NCBI GenBank assembly: GCA_034336665.1
Contig: CM067564.1
Location: 44,452,951 to 44,516,950 of the forward strand
DNA: 64,000 nucleotides
DNA from: Luscinia megarhynchos
Lineage: Eukaryota; Chordata; Aves; Passeriformes; Turdidae
Reading direction: 5' to 3'
The position numbers and the translations under genes were made by a program. The notes under the pieces were generated by a model that was not told where the DNA came from, made no database searches, and worked only from the letters and a program-made list of their open reading frames with translations. Below are positions 11,821-23,340 of the stretch, one piece after another (position 1 is the stretch's first letter; every line of letters begins with the position of its first letter).

Positions 11821-12305
11821 ACAATTTTCCCTTCTGGAAATGGAAAGTATTCCAGAGGCACCTGGGAGGCACAGGGTGGATTAGTCTGGCACATCAGATC
11901 CTGGGGACTGAAAAATGCAAAAGACTCCTAAATTCCAGAATTCTCATCCCTGAGCCTTTCTCCCTGCTGTGTTGTTCAAGATCTCTGGATGTTTTGGAAG
12001 AGAGACCACTTGCCAAAGTGGAATAGTTTGCAGTCCCATGTAAGCTGAATTCATCCTGAATGCTGCTTTTTCTGAAATGTTCTTGATTTTTGACTCCAGC
12101 CATCTATTCATGCACAGAAGTGACGTCCCTGACAGCAAATCAGCACAGTTAGAGAGATGGAGGATGCTGAGATCTTGGAGTCATGGAATCATGGAGTGGA
12201 TTGGGTTGGAAAGGACCTTAAGGATCATTTAGTTCCAGCTCCCTGCCATGGGCAGGGACACCTTTCACTGTCCCAGGTTGTCCAGCCTGGCCTTGGACAC
12301 TTCCA
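11821..12305. repeat. local duplication, copy A
   Basis: This 485 bp block matches 13555-14054 in direct orientation at roughly 96-97% by eye. Differences are scattered substitutions, a 1-3 bp indel near 12080 and a 14-15 bp gap near 12275. The first about 350 bp is not a repeat I recognise. The last part is a CR1 3' end that continues past the duplicated block in this copy. Confidence 0.93.
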
Positions 12306-12425
12306 GGGATCCAGGAGCAGCCACAGCTGCTCTGGGCAACCTGTGCCAAGGCCTCACCACCCTCACAGGGAAGAATTTCTTCTTAGAATCCAATTTAACC
12401 CTACCCTGTTCTGTCTCTGCAGAAA
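12172..12425 (-). mobile_element. CR1 LINE 3' fragment
   Basis: Minus-strand CR1 with a decayed octamer tail ('gtcatggaatcatggagtgg'), then 'ttgggttggaaaggacctta', CCATGGGCAGGGACACC and 'ctgctctgggcaacctgtgc'. The internal CR1 section 'ctccaagccctgtcc' is missing here but present in the duplicate at 13.9 kb, so this copy suffered a small deletion. Confidence 0.9.
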
Positions 12426-13323
12426 GCACCCAGCCCACCATGGACCAACCTTCCCCTGCTGCTCAGACCCTGTTTGTCTCTCTCTGCCTTAATTTGCCTT
12501 TTTATTCCAGTCTCCCCCTGCTAACAAGAGGGCTTTGTGGCTGTCACCTGCCAAGGGATCCTCTCCGGCAGATATGATGTGTTACATGATCCATTTTTTA
12601 CAGCCAGATCTGCAAATTGCATGGCCAGATCTACAAAGGGCCTGACAAACTGCACTTGAGGGCAGGCTCCTTCCCTCCAGTATTAATCTCCTCCTCAGTC
12701 CCTGACTCTCCCCATTAGCTCTGTGGTTGTTCCAATACTCACTCTCACCTTCTCACAACTCTGAATTTTTTTTTCCTTTTTCTGTGGCTCTGATGACAAT
12801 CTGAGATTCATGGACAAAGCAGCAACAGGCAAATAGATCATCTCCTAATGAAGGGAAGGTTCCTCTGAGCCACTCTGGCACCTTTGCCCACAGTTCTTTA
12901 CCAGGACAGCTCTGGGCACAATCCTATCAAAGGTATTGCAGTAGAGAGTTATTGGAACATAAGTAGTGGCAATGATCAGCTCCTCACACCAAAAATAATG
13001 TGAATATTACTACTCCTAACAAAACAAACCTGTTCACGTGACAGGCTGAGTTCCCATGGCAACTGTAGGCATTGGAGCTTGTAGGAAGAAAGTAAATATT
13101 CTGTTTGAAATGGTTCACATTGCTGCCACCAAGTTCACACAGCATGGAAACATTCATCAGATTCCTTCCTTAGCAGCACAAAAAGCCCCCCATCCCCCCC
13201 AGCAGCTTCCCAAAGTGAATTATCCATGTCTGCTTTGGCTTAGAGGGCTGAAATTCTCGCTGAGGTTTTAGGAGAGGGATCCCAGATGTTGGGTGCTGTC
13301 CCTGCCCACCCAGGGACGCCAAA
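12426..13323. other. single-copy DNA, nothing recognised
   Basis: No repeat or exon recognised. Confidence 0.35.
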
Positions 13324-13376
13324 TGTCACAGCCCTGAGGTGACCTCAAGGCTAAGGAGACACCTCGGGTTGTGACA
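13324..13376. repeat. 53 bp inverted repeat (hairpin)
   Basis: TGTCACAGCCCTGAGGTG at the left pairs with CACCTCGGGTTGTGACA at the right, with one mismatch or wobble and one bulge, around an 18 bp loop. The ends TGTCACA/TGTGACA are exact. It could be a cruciform or hairpin relic, or the tips of a degraded mobile element. No promoter or terminator function is implied. Confidence 0.85.
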
Positions 13377-13554
13377 GATGCTTTCACTGGAGCTCTCTGC
13401 CTGCATCTCTCCCCTTCAGCCCTGGTTGCTGGTGGCTCCCAGGTCCCACCCAAGGCTGGAGCAGGAGCCCCCTCGGGATTTCTGCTGCTCGGCTGGGGTG
13501 GGGCACAGACAGCCCCGATCCTGCCCCAGCATCCCTGCCCTTCCTGGGCTCCCC

Positions 13555-14054
13555 ACAATTTTCACTTCTGGAAATGGAAAGTATTCCAGAGGCACCTGGG
13601 AGGCACAGGGTGGATTAGTCTGGCACATCAGATCCTGAGGACTGAAAAATGCAGAAGACTCCTAAACTCCAGAATTCTCATCCCTGAGCCTTTCTCCCTG
13701 CTGTGTTGTTCAAGATCTCTGGATGTTTTGGGAAGAGAGACCACTTGCCAAAGTGGAATAGTTTGCAGTCCCATGTAAGCTGAATTCATCCTGAATGCTG
13801 CTTTTTCTGAAATGTTCTTGTAATTATTGACTTCAGCCATAAATTCATGCACAGAAGTAACGTCCCTGACAGCAAATCAGCACAGTTAGAGAGATGGAGG
13901 ATGCTGAGATCTTGGAGTCATGGAATCATGGAGTGGATTGGGTTGGAAAGGACTTTAAGGATTATTTAGTTCCAGCTCCCTGCCATGGGCAGGGACACCT
14001 TTCACTATCCCAGGTTTTTCCAAGCCCTGTCCAACCTGGCCTTGGAGACTTCCA
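13555..14054. repeat. local duplication, copy B
   Basis: Direct duplicate of 11821-12305, with start points about 1.73 kb apart. This copy keeps the standard CR1 internal segment that copy A lost, so B is closer to the ancestral state there. The match stops inside the CR1 portion at 'gagacttcca'. Confidence 0.93.
13910..14054 (-). mobile_element. CR1 LINE 3' fragment
   Basis: Minus-strand CR1 3' end carried by the duplicated block. It has the same decayed octamer tail and 'ttgggttggaaaggactt' block as the copy near 12.2 kb, and it is cut off at the duplication edge. Confidence 0.88.
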
Positions 14055-14107
14055 TTTTAGGCAGCCTGGTGCTGCACATCTGGATTTCACAACTGGCTTG
14101 GATTTGT

Positions 14108-14222
14108 CCAGAATAATGGAATCATTATGGCTGGAAAAGAACTCCAATGTCATCAATCTGACTTTCGACCAAACAGCACCAACTAAACCACAGCACTGAG
14201 TGCCACATCCAGCCATTAGTGA
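14108..14222 (-). mobile_element. CR1-like 3' fragment, second subfamily
   Basis: 'aatggaatcattatggctgg', 'aaaagaactccaatgtcatc' and 'agtgccacatcc' match the avian CR1 subfamily whose tail reads 'aatcattaaggttggaaaag...'. It is diverged. Confidence 0.65.
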
Positions 14223-15416
14223 CACCTCCAGCTATTAAAGTATTCCCCAGGGGTGGGGATGGATGGTTTGTGCCTTGTCTTCTCACACAGCTCTTTCCAG
14301 GGGATGGAGGAGTTGTTGGAATGTTGATTTAACTCAGGGAGAAGGAAATCCAGGGCATTGCAATGCAAAGAAACAAGTGTTCTCAGCAAACACTGGAGGG
14401 ACAACACAAAAAGGGGTTGGCTGTGAGATTTCCTTCCAGCTGGAGTTAATGGTGTTTATCCTCAGAAAAAAAAATTGAAATTGCATCCCACAGATCCACC
14501 TGTCTTTGTGCAGATCCATCCAAGCTCTTCTGAGGAACAGGGACTTTCTGTTGATGGCAGCTCATGGCTTGGGACAAACCCAGTTGCATCCAGAAATTCA
14601 GATGGGGAAAAATGTGATTCAGTCATCTTTCTGTAATTTCTCAGTACCACTGCTCCCCCAAGCCCCCTCCATCCCTCTCCCCCTTTGATACCTTTTTCCA
14701 CAAGGCTGAAATAATCTTGGACACTCAGAATAAGCAATCCTGTGCTGGGTTATTAAGGGATTTGAATGGGAATGGCAGCACCCACCTCAAGCCAAAAAGC
14801 AAGCCCTGAAGTGCTCAACTCTGGCAGAAAAGATGTTCATAAAATTCATTGTCTCTCCACAACATGTAGGGTCGTGGACATGTGGTTGTCACCTAAGCCC
14901 AAGCTGTGTCCCCAGTGGGGTCAGGAGGGTGCTGGGGACAAAGAGAGGTCACAGCTCTCCAGAACCACCAGGGAAAGGGAGATCAGGGTATTTTTTGGGG
15001 AATGCAGCCACCCCCCAGTGCACCCACAGCATCTGCAGGCTGCACAGTGCCTGGGGAGGTGAGACCATCACTTTTCCTTTTTTTGAAGCGTGGCCAGATC
15101 CCTGTGTCTGTGCATGGAGGCCATGGGAATGAAAATAAATTTGATTTTGTATTTGGTTTGCAGGATCAGAGGGTCAGACATCCAGCTTGCCTCTGTGCCA
15201 CATCCTTCTCTGTTCTGAGGAGGTGGAGAAAGAAAAATGCTTCACTTCTCTGCTGGGAAACAGACATAGTGACTTGTCCAGGGAAACCAAGGAAAAGGAA
15301 GATTCACACATTTCATTAAAGCCTGGTGCCTGCAGTACTTCTGCACTGTGCACCCTGTATATTCCTGAAAAATCACCTCTGTGGGGGAGAGCTGCTCTCA
15401 GGACAGGCCAGATTAA
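14223..15416. other. single-copy DNA, nothing recognised
   Basis: No repeat or supported exon. Confidence 0.35.
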
Positions 15417-16256
15417 TCAGAATCCAGGAGTACCCATCTCTTCCTTGGCCATGAGCTGAGCTGAGCTCTGATGGGAAATAAACTCAATTAATTCTGGCCA
15501 GGAAAACTGGGAGTAGATCCAAACCTGAATCTCAGTCCACCACACACAGCCTGACTGGGATGTGTTACCTTCCCTTTCACTGAAGCACCAGTGCAGGAAT
15601 GTTCCTGGGGATAGGAACAGAAGTCCTTGCAGGGTTTTGGTGTTAGGAGGCTCCTGAAATAGTTTTAATTTTAGTTTTAATTTTATAGTTTGCATGCTCT
15701 GGTGCAATTTCCAGGCATGATTTGAGCCTTGGCCATGTGCATGTGCAGCCACCTCAGGCAGCAGCTTCACCAACAGCCCAAAGAACTGGGCTTTGTTTGT
15801 TTGTTTTTGCCTAATTTGCACGGATCTGAAATAGATATGGCACAAATACTGAAGGAAGAGATTTTCTTGAACCCAAGGACTTCGGAACCAGCCTCTGGAG
15901 ACATCAGAACTGCAGAAATTTGGGGGAAGAGGCTTCAAATTTGACTTATTTTTCTTTTTTTTGCATAAAAAAAAGTGGATGGGGCTTAACTGGCGTTTGC
16001 AGGTGATGTCTGTGACTGGTGAGGTTCTGATCAAAGGGAGATGTGATGGCTCCTGTGTGATGTTAGGGAGGAAATCAGGGCAGGGGAGGGGCAGGGAGCT
16101 GACCTGAAGGTGTGTGGCAGCAGGGAGAAGCTGGAGGTGACAGCAGGAGCACAGAGTGTCAGCAGGCAGGGACACAAGCGAGCAGCCCTTCAGCCTGGGG
16201 ATATCCACGTTCCCACTTGGCTCCTGAAGCCCATGGAGGGGGATTAAAGGCAGCAT
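15417..16256 (-). other. 279-codon open frame, unsupported as a gene
   Basis: This is the longest open frame outside repeats, an ATG-to-stop run of 279 codons. The product is leucine-, proline- and serine-rich with a low-complexity lysine stretch (about residues 99-106) and an alternating K-L run (about residues 192-199). I see no signal peptide, membrane segment or known domain. The coding strand is C/T-rich, which lowers stop frequency. I treat it as probably chance or part of a non-coding transcript. Confidence 0.15.
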
Positions 16257-17029
16257 TAGTCTGTATGCAGCAGCGTGCTGCTCCTCTGTGATCTCCTGAC
16301 CCCGGTATTTTTAGAAGATTTGGGCTGCTGAGGAGCAGGACCTGTCTCTCAGGGCTTGCCTGCTTGTTGGGATGGTTGCCCTGTCTTGTGAGGTCATGAG
16401 AGGGAAGGGAGGACAAACTGGGTTGGGAGGAAGGGTCACTTTTTTAGCAGAGATTCTCAGCCCAAGTGTGTGGTTTTACCTCCTTGGCAGGGCTCAGAGG
16501 GGTCTAAACTAGACAAAAGCACTCCAAAACCCATGAGGCCACAGCTGAAGGTGTGTGTGATGGGGATTTTCTGGAGCAATAAAGCCAAATTAATTCAGTA
16601 TTATTTTCTGTCCCAGTCTGGCAGTGCTGGTCCAGCCTTGGTCAAGTCAGGCTCAGAGAGAGGGGTCCCAGCAATATTTTGGCTCCTGAGTGCTCAGGAA
16701 TCTCTCTCACCTCCATTTTTTGGGACAAAGAATAGACCCAGATGTCTCCACCTTGCTCCAGACACTGCAGAACACTCCCAGGGATGGGACAGCCACAATT
16801 TCTCTGGACAACCAGAGACAGAGGATCTTCCTGAATTCCTACAAAATCCCTCTGAGCCATTCACAGGATCCTTCTGAGCCTCATGTTCAGGGGGAGCTCG
16901 CTGTGCATCAGTTCCTGCCTCTTGTCCTGCTGCTTGGAGTCCTGCAGATTCCTTGGGGTCACTTAAGTCCAGAATCTGTCCCAGGGAATTTGCCCTGCCC
17001 CTCTAGCCTGGTTTTCTCTAATTAATAAT
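16257..17029. other. single-copy DNA, nothing recognised
   Basis: No repeat or exon recognised. Confidence 0.35.
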
Positions 17030-17345
17030 TTATCTTCGGTGATGTAATCATCATTTTGAGCAGACATGACATGCATTACTGACTGTGATAGGGTTCAAAC
17101 ACCAGCTCTGATTTTTGCCTCTCTCCATTATACTTTTTTTTTAAAGTATGCTGTGAAAATGTGTCACCCCTTGTGATTACAGTAAGGAAGGAATAAAAAA
17201 ACCACAGAAGTGACACAAATTACTAATTACTTTATTATGCAGTGATTAAAGAAAAAGAAAAGAATTAGAAGCTAGAAGTTGCTTCAGCAAATTCTATTTT
17301 TAAAGAAGCAATTATTGAGTTTCAAATATTATATTAGGCAATTCT
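17030..17345. promoter_or_regulatory. candidate conserved non-coding element
   Basis: AT-rich, repeat-free stretch with many homeobox-type cores (TAATTAATAATTTA at about 17021-17034, ACTAATTACTTTATTATG at about 17222-17239, CAATTATT near 17310). It also has AT-hook-type runs and no transposon sequence. Conservation is not demonstrable here. Confidence 0.3.
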
Positions 17346-18403
17346 GTGCCAGATTTGTTCCCTATTTCTAATCTTCATTCTTGGCTGCGTGGCTGGCTCT
17401 GCAGTCAATGCTCTGGTGGGATGATATGCTTAGCCCCACATGATAATATGAGAATAATAATAATAATAATAAAAGTAAACAATTTTAGCAGTATGGGAGC
17501 ACTCCCTGCCAAACACAGAGCCTGTGAAAGGTGCTGTGCAAGCACACAGGGAGGTGTGAGGCCAAGAGAGCTCCTGGGCTGGAGAGGGACAAGGCAGCCT
17601 AAGCTCCCACATTTTCCAGAGATGCCTCATTCCTACAATTTTTATGCTGGGAATGCTCCACGTGGTCAGAGGACAGCAGAGATAGACCACACCACAGAGA
17701 AAAATCACCTTTGTGCCTGGCTGTGTGTTCCTGGAGGGTCTGAAGGGAAGGAGATGCTCTGGTGTGCTGTGGGAATTCTCTGCTCTGGGTCTGGGGGCTG
17801 AGGCTCTCTGAGCTCCCAGGATTTCCCCAGGAAGGGTCTTTTCCTCCAGTTCCACCACAGCAGTGATGATTTTTCTCCTTGCAGGGATGTGGGAGAACCA
17901 AGTGGGACATTCTCGAATCCAAGGGAGATGCTCAGAGCTCAGGGGAGCCAGCAGGGGTGGGAAGGATGCTGGAAAACTGAGCTGTGCCCATGCAGGAGCT
18001 CCCAGGCCACCTGCAGCACTCTGGAGAGCTCTAGGTCATGGTGAGCAGCCCAGGAACACCCCAGGATGTGCTGGGATGACTTTTGGGGATGGAGGAGGGC
18101 TGGAGGAGGTGACAGGCACAGAGTGTGGATCCTGTTGAGGGGAAGGAACAGCTTAAAAAAATCAGCAGGGGAGATCCTGGTTAGTGGCAGGGTGAGAAGG
18201 TGGCAGTGTGAAGGCTTGGAGGTCATTCCTCAATATCCCAGATCCTGGATCCACTGAAAGACACTCAGGTTTCTCCTTGCTGAGGCCTCAGATTCAGTGA
18301 CTTTATTCCACCTGAAGATATTGGCAGTGGCTTTATCCAACACATTGAATGAGAAATCTCAACTCCCTAAGGATCAGCTCCTTCCTAAATTCTCCTTTCT
18401 CTC
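17346..18403. other. single-copy DNA with an (AAT)n microsatellite
   Basis: (AAT)6-7 lies at about 17452-17471. Nothing else is recognised. Confidence 0.4.
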
Positions 18404-19109
18404 TGTGTTGGGTTGATGTGACCAGCAATGTGAGTTCTGTCCCCAGCTGTTAAACTGGGTGGGGCAGTGACCCTGATCTCCTGGCACACATTATCTGCTC
18501 ATGGGCCAGCCAAAAACCAGCTGGGCAATCATCTTTATCTTTGCCACAGCCCATCCTCCCTCCAGGAGATATCTCCTGTTCATGGCCATGGAGTCCCAGG
18601 GCATGACTGATCAAATTCCATCATCCCACTGGGAGATGCTCCAGCCAGGGCAGGAGCCAAGCCTTTCCTACCCAGAGAAAAACTGAGATTTGGGACACCA
18701 AGGCACCTTCTTTCCACTGCATTCCAGAGGAAAACCAGACCCTTCCACATCATCCCTGGAGCTTCAGAGGAAACTGCACCTTCTCCAGGAGCACTGCTCC
18801 AGCTGAACCACATCTGCCACTGCAGGAGGATGCAGCCACCATTGAATGGGACTGCTGCCAACACCCTGCCTGACTGACGGGTGTCAGCTTGGATTCTGAC
18901 TCTGGCAGGGTTTGGGATTGTTCTGTGTAATACTGCATTTCTATTTTAATTTTCCTAGTAAAGAACTGTTATTCCTAATTCCCATCTCTTTGCCTGAGAG
19001 CCCCTTAATTTCAAAATGATAATAATTTGGAGGGAGGGGGTTTGCATTCTCCATTTCAGAGAGAAGCTTCTGCCTTTCTTGGCAGACACCTGTCCTCCAA
19101 ACCAGGGCA
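18404..19109 (+). mobile_element. ERVL-type solo LTR, copy 1
   Basis: The element starts TGTGTTGGGTTGATGTGACC and ends at CAAACCAGGGCA, so it has TG...CA ends. An exact 5 bp target-site duplication CTCTC flanks it (18399-18403 and 19110-19114). An AGTAAA polyadenylation-like signal sits at 18957-18962, followed by a U5-like end resembling other bird ERVL LTRs ('...aaaccaggaca'). No gag/pol sequence is adjacent, so this is a solo LTR left by LTR-LTR recombination. It is about 97-98% identical by eye to copy 5 over the first 160 bp, implying a fairly recent origin. The 5 bp duplication fits class III (ERVL) integration. Confidence 0.93.
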
Positions 19110-20320
19110 CTCTCCACTCCCAGGTGCAAGGAGATGTTTCCTGTCCCCCTGGGTCCCAGAAATGCATGCTGGCAGTTTCACAGCTCTTCAGCAGCACTCA
19201 GGCACCCTCTCTGCCAGAATAACTGCTGCCTAACTTTGTGCCAAGCTCACTGAGTCCTGTTTCTCTTTATTTTTTCCTGTCAGTAGATTTTGGTGAGTCT
19301 GTGTCCCCCCAAAATCTCCCAGGACCTCCCCTCGCCCTTTTCTCTGTAATTAAACAAGAACTGTTGACAGATGCTGTTGAAGCCAGTCCCACCTCGCCAG
19401 AAATTTTCAGCAAATAATAAGAGGAGCTCAGAAATGAGAAGTCAGAAGAATTGAATTCAATGGGCAAGAGATAAATTCTCAGCAGCCCTAAAGGACCTTA
19501 ATTCAGAGAAGCATCACTGACACTGCACAAGGGAAAGGAAGAACAATACCTTAATTTTTTTATTATTTATTATACACCAGAATAGAGAAGGGGAAAATTT
19601 GTTTCACAAGGCTTTTTTTTTTTTTTTCCTTTTTTCTTTTTTTTTCCTTTTTACCTTCAGATTTGGGTCACTTGCCCTGCATGGGGTGTCTGAGCTGGAG
19701 GATGTGCTGTAAATCAGGAGATTCCAGTAAAGGAGGGTGCACACTTAATGTTGGCCATGGAAAAGTCAGCAGGGAGAGAAATGTGGCTGCCTGAGGTGTA
19801 GGAAAAGGATAATGTTTGGAGTGAACTCCCTGACATCATTTTCCTTGCCAGGAGTTTGAAACACCACGGAGTCAGAGAGGATTTGTGGTGGACATTTCTC
19901 CAAGCAAGGAATTTGACAGATATTCCTGCTCTGCTGAACTTGCTTTTGCTGACTGCTCCCTAAGTCCTTTAAACAATGCTATTGTGATTTAAAATGTCAC
20001 ATAACCAAAAGCATCATAATTGCAAAAAAAACATTCTCATTAACAAAAAAGTTCTCCCTTCAAATTTCCCTATTCAGGCAGCTCTGTAAGCTTTTAATCC
20101 TTCAGGCACCAGGAAATGACATCTTTGCTAAGAAGGGCCAGTTTCCATCAGGGAGGGAATCTGGGTTTGCTGCTGATGGAGGGGGAAGTGTTTCATGTTG
20201 GCTCTGAACTTCAAGGGAAATTCCTCTTGGCTTATTCAAACTCACAGCTACAAGCTGAGAGGCTCAAAAGCTCAAATGAAGGTGCTGGGATGATGATGGT
20301 GGTGGTAAGAGGAAATGATC
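19110..20320. other. single-copy DNA with a T-rich tract
   Basis: T15 at 19613-19627 continues as a T-rich tract to about 19652. No repeat family or exon recognised otherwise. Confidence 0.4.
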
Positions 20321-20321
20321 T

Positions 20322-20460
20322 ATCACAGAATCCCAGAATATCCTGAGTTGGAAGGGACACCCAAGGATGAGCAAAGTCCAACTCTTGATCTTTTTCTGCA
20401 GGATGTGACCTTTCACTAGTGCCAGTGCATGGAGAGGTCACATCCCTGGGCTTGGGGAAT
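20322..20460 (-). mobile_element. CR1-like 3' fragment
   Basis: 'cacagaatcccagaatatcc' followed by 'tgagttggaagggacaccca' and 'gagcaaagtccaactcttga' matches the bird CR1 subfamily with the '...atatcctgagttggaaggga...' tail, read on the minus strand. The internal end is unclear. Confidence 0.75.
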
Positions 20461-22040
20461 TACCTGGGTAGGTCAGAGGAGACATGAATAAAAAATGGGG
20501 TTTGGGCTGGGGGTGTTTGCCAGTGAGACCCAGCTACAACCTCAACCAGTGAATCCAAATTCAGTGCCCAACTTCCAGACTGGCCTGTTTGTTGTCCTCT
20601 GTTTTTCCTGCAAAATCCAGAAGGCAGCACAACAGCTTTCCCAGGATGCAGTGATGCTCCCTTGAGGCCATCACCTCAGTTTTATGGGACAGCCAGACCA
20701 TGCTCATCTTGGAAAATCCCTTCCATGGAGGTGTGGTGTCAGCAGAGTGATCCAAAACTCATCCCAGAAGGGTTGGGAAGGATTCCCTACCACCAGTGTG
20801 GTGGGATGTGGGGTGCCCCCAGTTCTGGAAACACAAAAAATTTCATACAAACAAGGAAAGTACCTCTTCTGTTGACTTTGGAAATGGCCAGAAATAGGTT
20901 TGTTTTACATCAAAGCTGAAGAAGAACCCACAAGTGAAAAGGCCAAGTTGGTTGCTTTTGACCCAGAATAATTACTTAAAAGGGAAACAAACCTACAAAA
21001 TCTGAAGAAGTCATGTTTGTGATTTGCTGACCTGAAACCAAGCAGTTTTGTTTGCATTTTGGGTTTTAGAAGCAAAACATTTCAGTCAACATGGAAAAAT
21101 AATTTTCCTCTATATTCATGTTTTCAGTTTTGGTCCTTGTCCTCTTCAAAAATTGGGTCAGTTCTTTGAATTAAAATCCTGCTTTGAAACACCTGAAACC
21201 TTCTTGAAATTGCCAAGCACAAGGTTTGTTTTTGTTTTTGTTTTTTTTCCTGGAATTCCCTTTTCATCTCCTTGTTCTAAATTACTCATTAAATTCAATC
21301 TGAATTTAGACTCATTTGCAAACTGCTTGTTTTGTTGGGGTTTTTTTTGAGAGTATTTACTACTCCCTGTTTGTACATCTATGTGAGCGTGTAGAAATAT
21401 CTGTGGATAGAATGTGATTCAATTCTTGAGTTGTGGAGAAAGATTCCAAAGGAGACTGAGACAGAAGGAATTGCCCGTTCAGGAGGGGGTAGAACTTTTT
21501 TCTTTGCAGCTACAAGGACATCCAAGGAGCAAGGAGAAGGCTTTTCAGACATCCTGTTGCCAGTGGCTGCCAGACTTTGGCTCCCTGGAGAGGCAAAGCA
21601 GAGCATCCCAAATATCAAGTGTCTGAACTGTCCCTCTGTCACCACCAAATCCTGCCTGGCACAAGGGAACAGTTCCTTTCCTGACTCAACCAGCCACACA
21701 TTTCCCACTCCCCCTCTGCTGAACATCAAACAATCCATTCGGGCTCCTCTGAGTGGATCTGACATTTCCCAGGTGTGGATTAACACCCCCCCAGGGCCTC
21801 AGTGCTGGGAAAATCTGTGAAAATCACTCATGGATTGTGCCTGGCTGCTCCCAGTGAGGAGCCCCAGCACCTGCCAGTGCTCAGAGTGGTTTTCCAAGGT
21901 GTTTGACTCTCCCTGGAAGGGGTGAAGGGGAAATGATGGCATGTTGTGAGGTGTTCAGGGATAAGAGGAATGTGGGAAAAACAAAATCTCTCCCAACAAC
22001 ATTTTTAGTGTTAGAGAATTGAGGCATGGCTCTGTTCTGG
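20461..22040. other. single-copy DNA, nothing recognised
   Basis: A T-rich patch lies at about 21225-21250. No exon or known repeat. Confidence 0.35.
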
Positions 22041-22046
22041 TCAGGA

Positions 22047-22394
22047 TGTGCAGCAGGGCTCATTTCACCCACACGTTGCCTGGGTTGGGAAGAGAAAATC
22101 ATTCCATTACACATGATCTTTACTAGATTTTTCACAAAATTTATACAGCCAAAATCCAGGGAAATTCATCGGTTTGGTGTTCGTTGGTCCCAACTTGCAC
22201 AATTTTTAGTATTCGGTTTCCTATTGGTTATTGATCCCTTCTTGGGTCCTCATTGTTTGTTCTCTTATTTCTCCTTTCCCAGACCAGGAGTCTTGGACCC
22301 TGCCAGGGGGATATTTGGAGTTGATGTTCATGAATGCTCATTATCTTTTTTGTATTTTACATGCTACTCCCAATCTGTTGGAATGTTAAACTCA
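22047..22394 (-). mobile_element. ERVK-like solo LTR, 348 bp
   Basis: Read on the minus strand the element starts TGAGTTTAAC and ends CTGCACA (TG...CA). It carries a CCAAT box (22223-22227), a TATAAA box (22140-22145) and an AGTAAA polyadenylation-like signal (22119-22124) in LTR order, followed by about 70 bp of U5-like sequence. The flanks TCAGGA (22041-22046) and TCAGGC (22395-22400) form a 6 bp target-site duplication with one mismatch; 6 bp fits ERVK/alpharetrovirus-type integration. No internal coding sequence adjoins, so it is a solo LTR. Confidence 0.7.
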
Positions 22395-22400
22395 TCAGGC

Positions 22401-23292
22401 CTCAAGTGGTGAAACAGTCCTTTGGAAAGAAACTTCAACTCCTTTCCCCCTGGGCAAAGACAAACAAAAACCCTGACTAAAGTCAGTTTTAAATTGTAGG
22501 AGTTGTATAATTTTCAGCAGTAGCTCAGGATATTCCCACTTTGCCCTGATTATTCCTTCAGGTTGTGGATTCATGATGTCTTTGGAGATGGAAGCAGATT
22601 TAAGTTCCTTCCTCTTGTTAGACTCCTTGCCTTGTACATCACCAACATGGAAATCAGGCCAGGGGTTGTTATCCTCCATCCCCTCCCTGGATAATGCTGA
22701 GCATCACTATTGGAAATGAAACAACTTCTAAAATTTTTAACTGACTAAGAATTGTGTCATTTGGGACCAAGGAACGTTGAACCAAAGAATTGGTTTGGGT
22801 TTTTATGGATAAGTATGGATGAAGAACCATCTGGGCAATGTGTGGATGAAGTTTCTACTGCAAATCCTGGCCAGAATAATGTAATGCCTTAATTCTGGAG
22901 CACTAAGCAAATGCTGTTGGAGAGGTTTTATCTGTCCCACAGTTTTGGTGACATCACCACGATGGTTTTGCTCTGGATTCTGCTCCATCCTGGGCACCTC
23001 TGCTTATCCAGGCACACTCTGCTCCATGCAAACCTCACCCAAACAGCTCCATCCCAAAGCTCTCCTCGTGCTCCTGGAGGCTGAGATCAATCCCATGGGA
23101 TCCCACAGGAGGAAGGGAAGCTGCAGATCCCATGCTCTGCTCTGTGGGTGGAAACAAATTGCCAGAGGAACCACTGCTCACAAAAATACAGAGCTGTTAA
23201 AGGATAAGAACAGCCAGAGCAGATCCTGCAGATCATTCCATCTCACTGTCCTGCTGCCAGGAGTGGCCAGAAATAAAAAAAATAAAATATAA

Positions 23293-23294
<2 letters not shown>
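22401..23294. other. single-copy DNA, nothing recognised
   Basis: No repeat or exon recognised. Confidence 0.35.

Positions 23295-23340
<46 letters not shown>

Noticed and set aside
12157..14199. Two related frames starting MEDAEILESWNH as a possible duplicated gene
   Set aside because: Both run into the CR1 tail; their similarity reflects the DNA duplication, not protein constraint.
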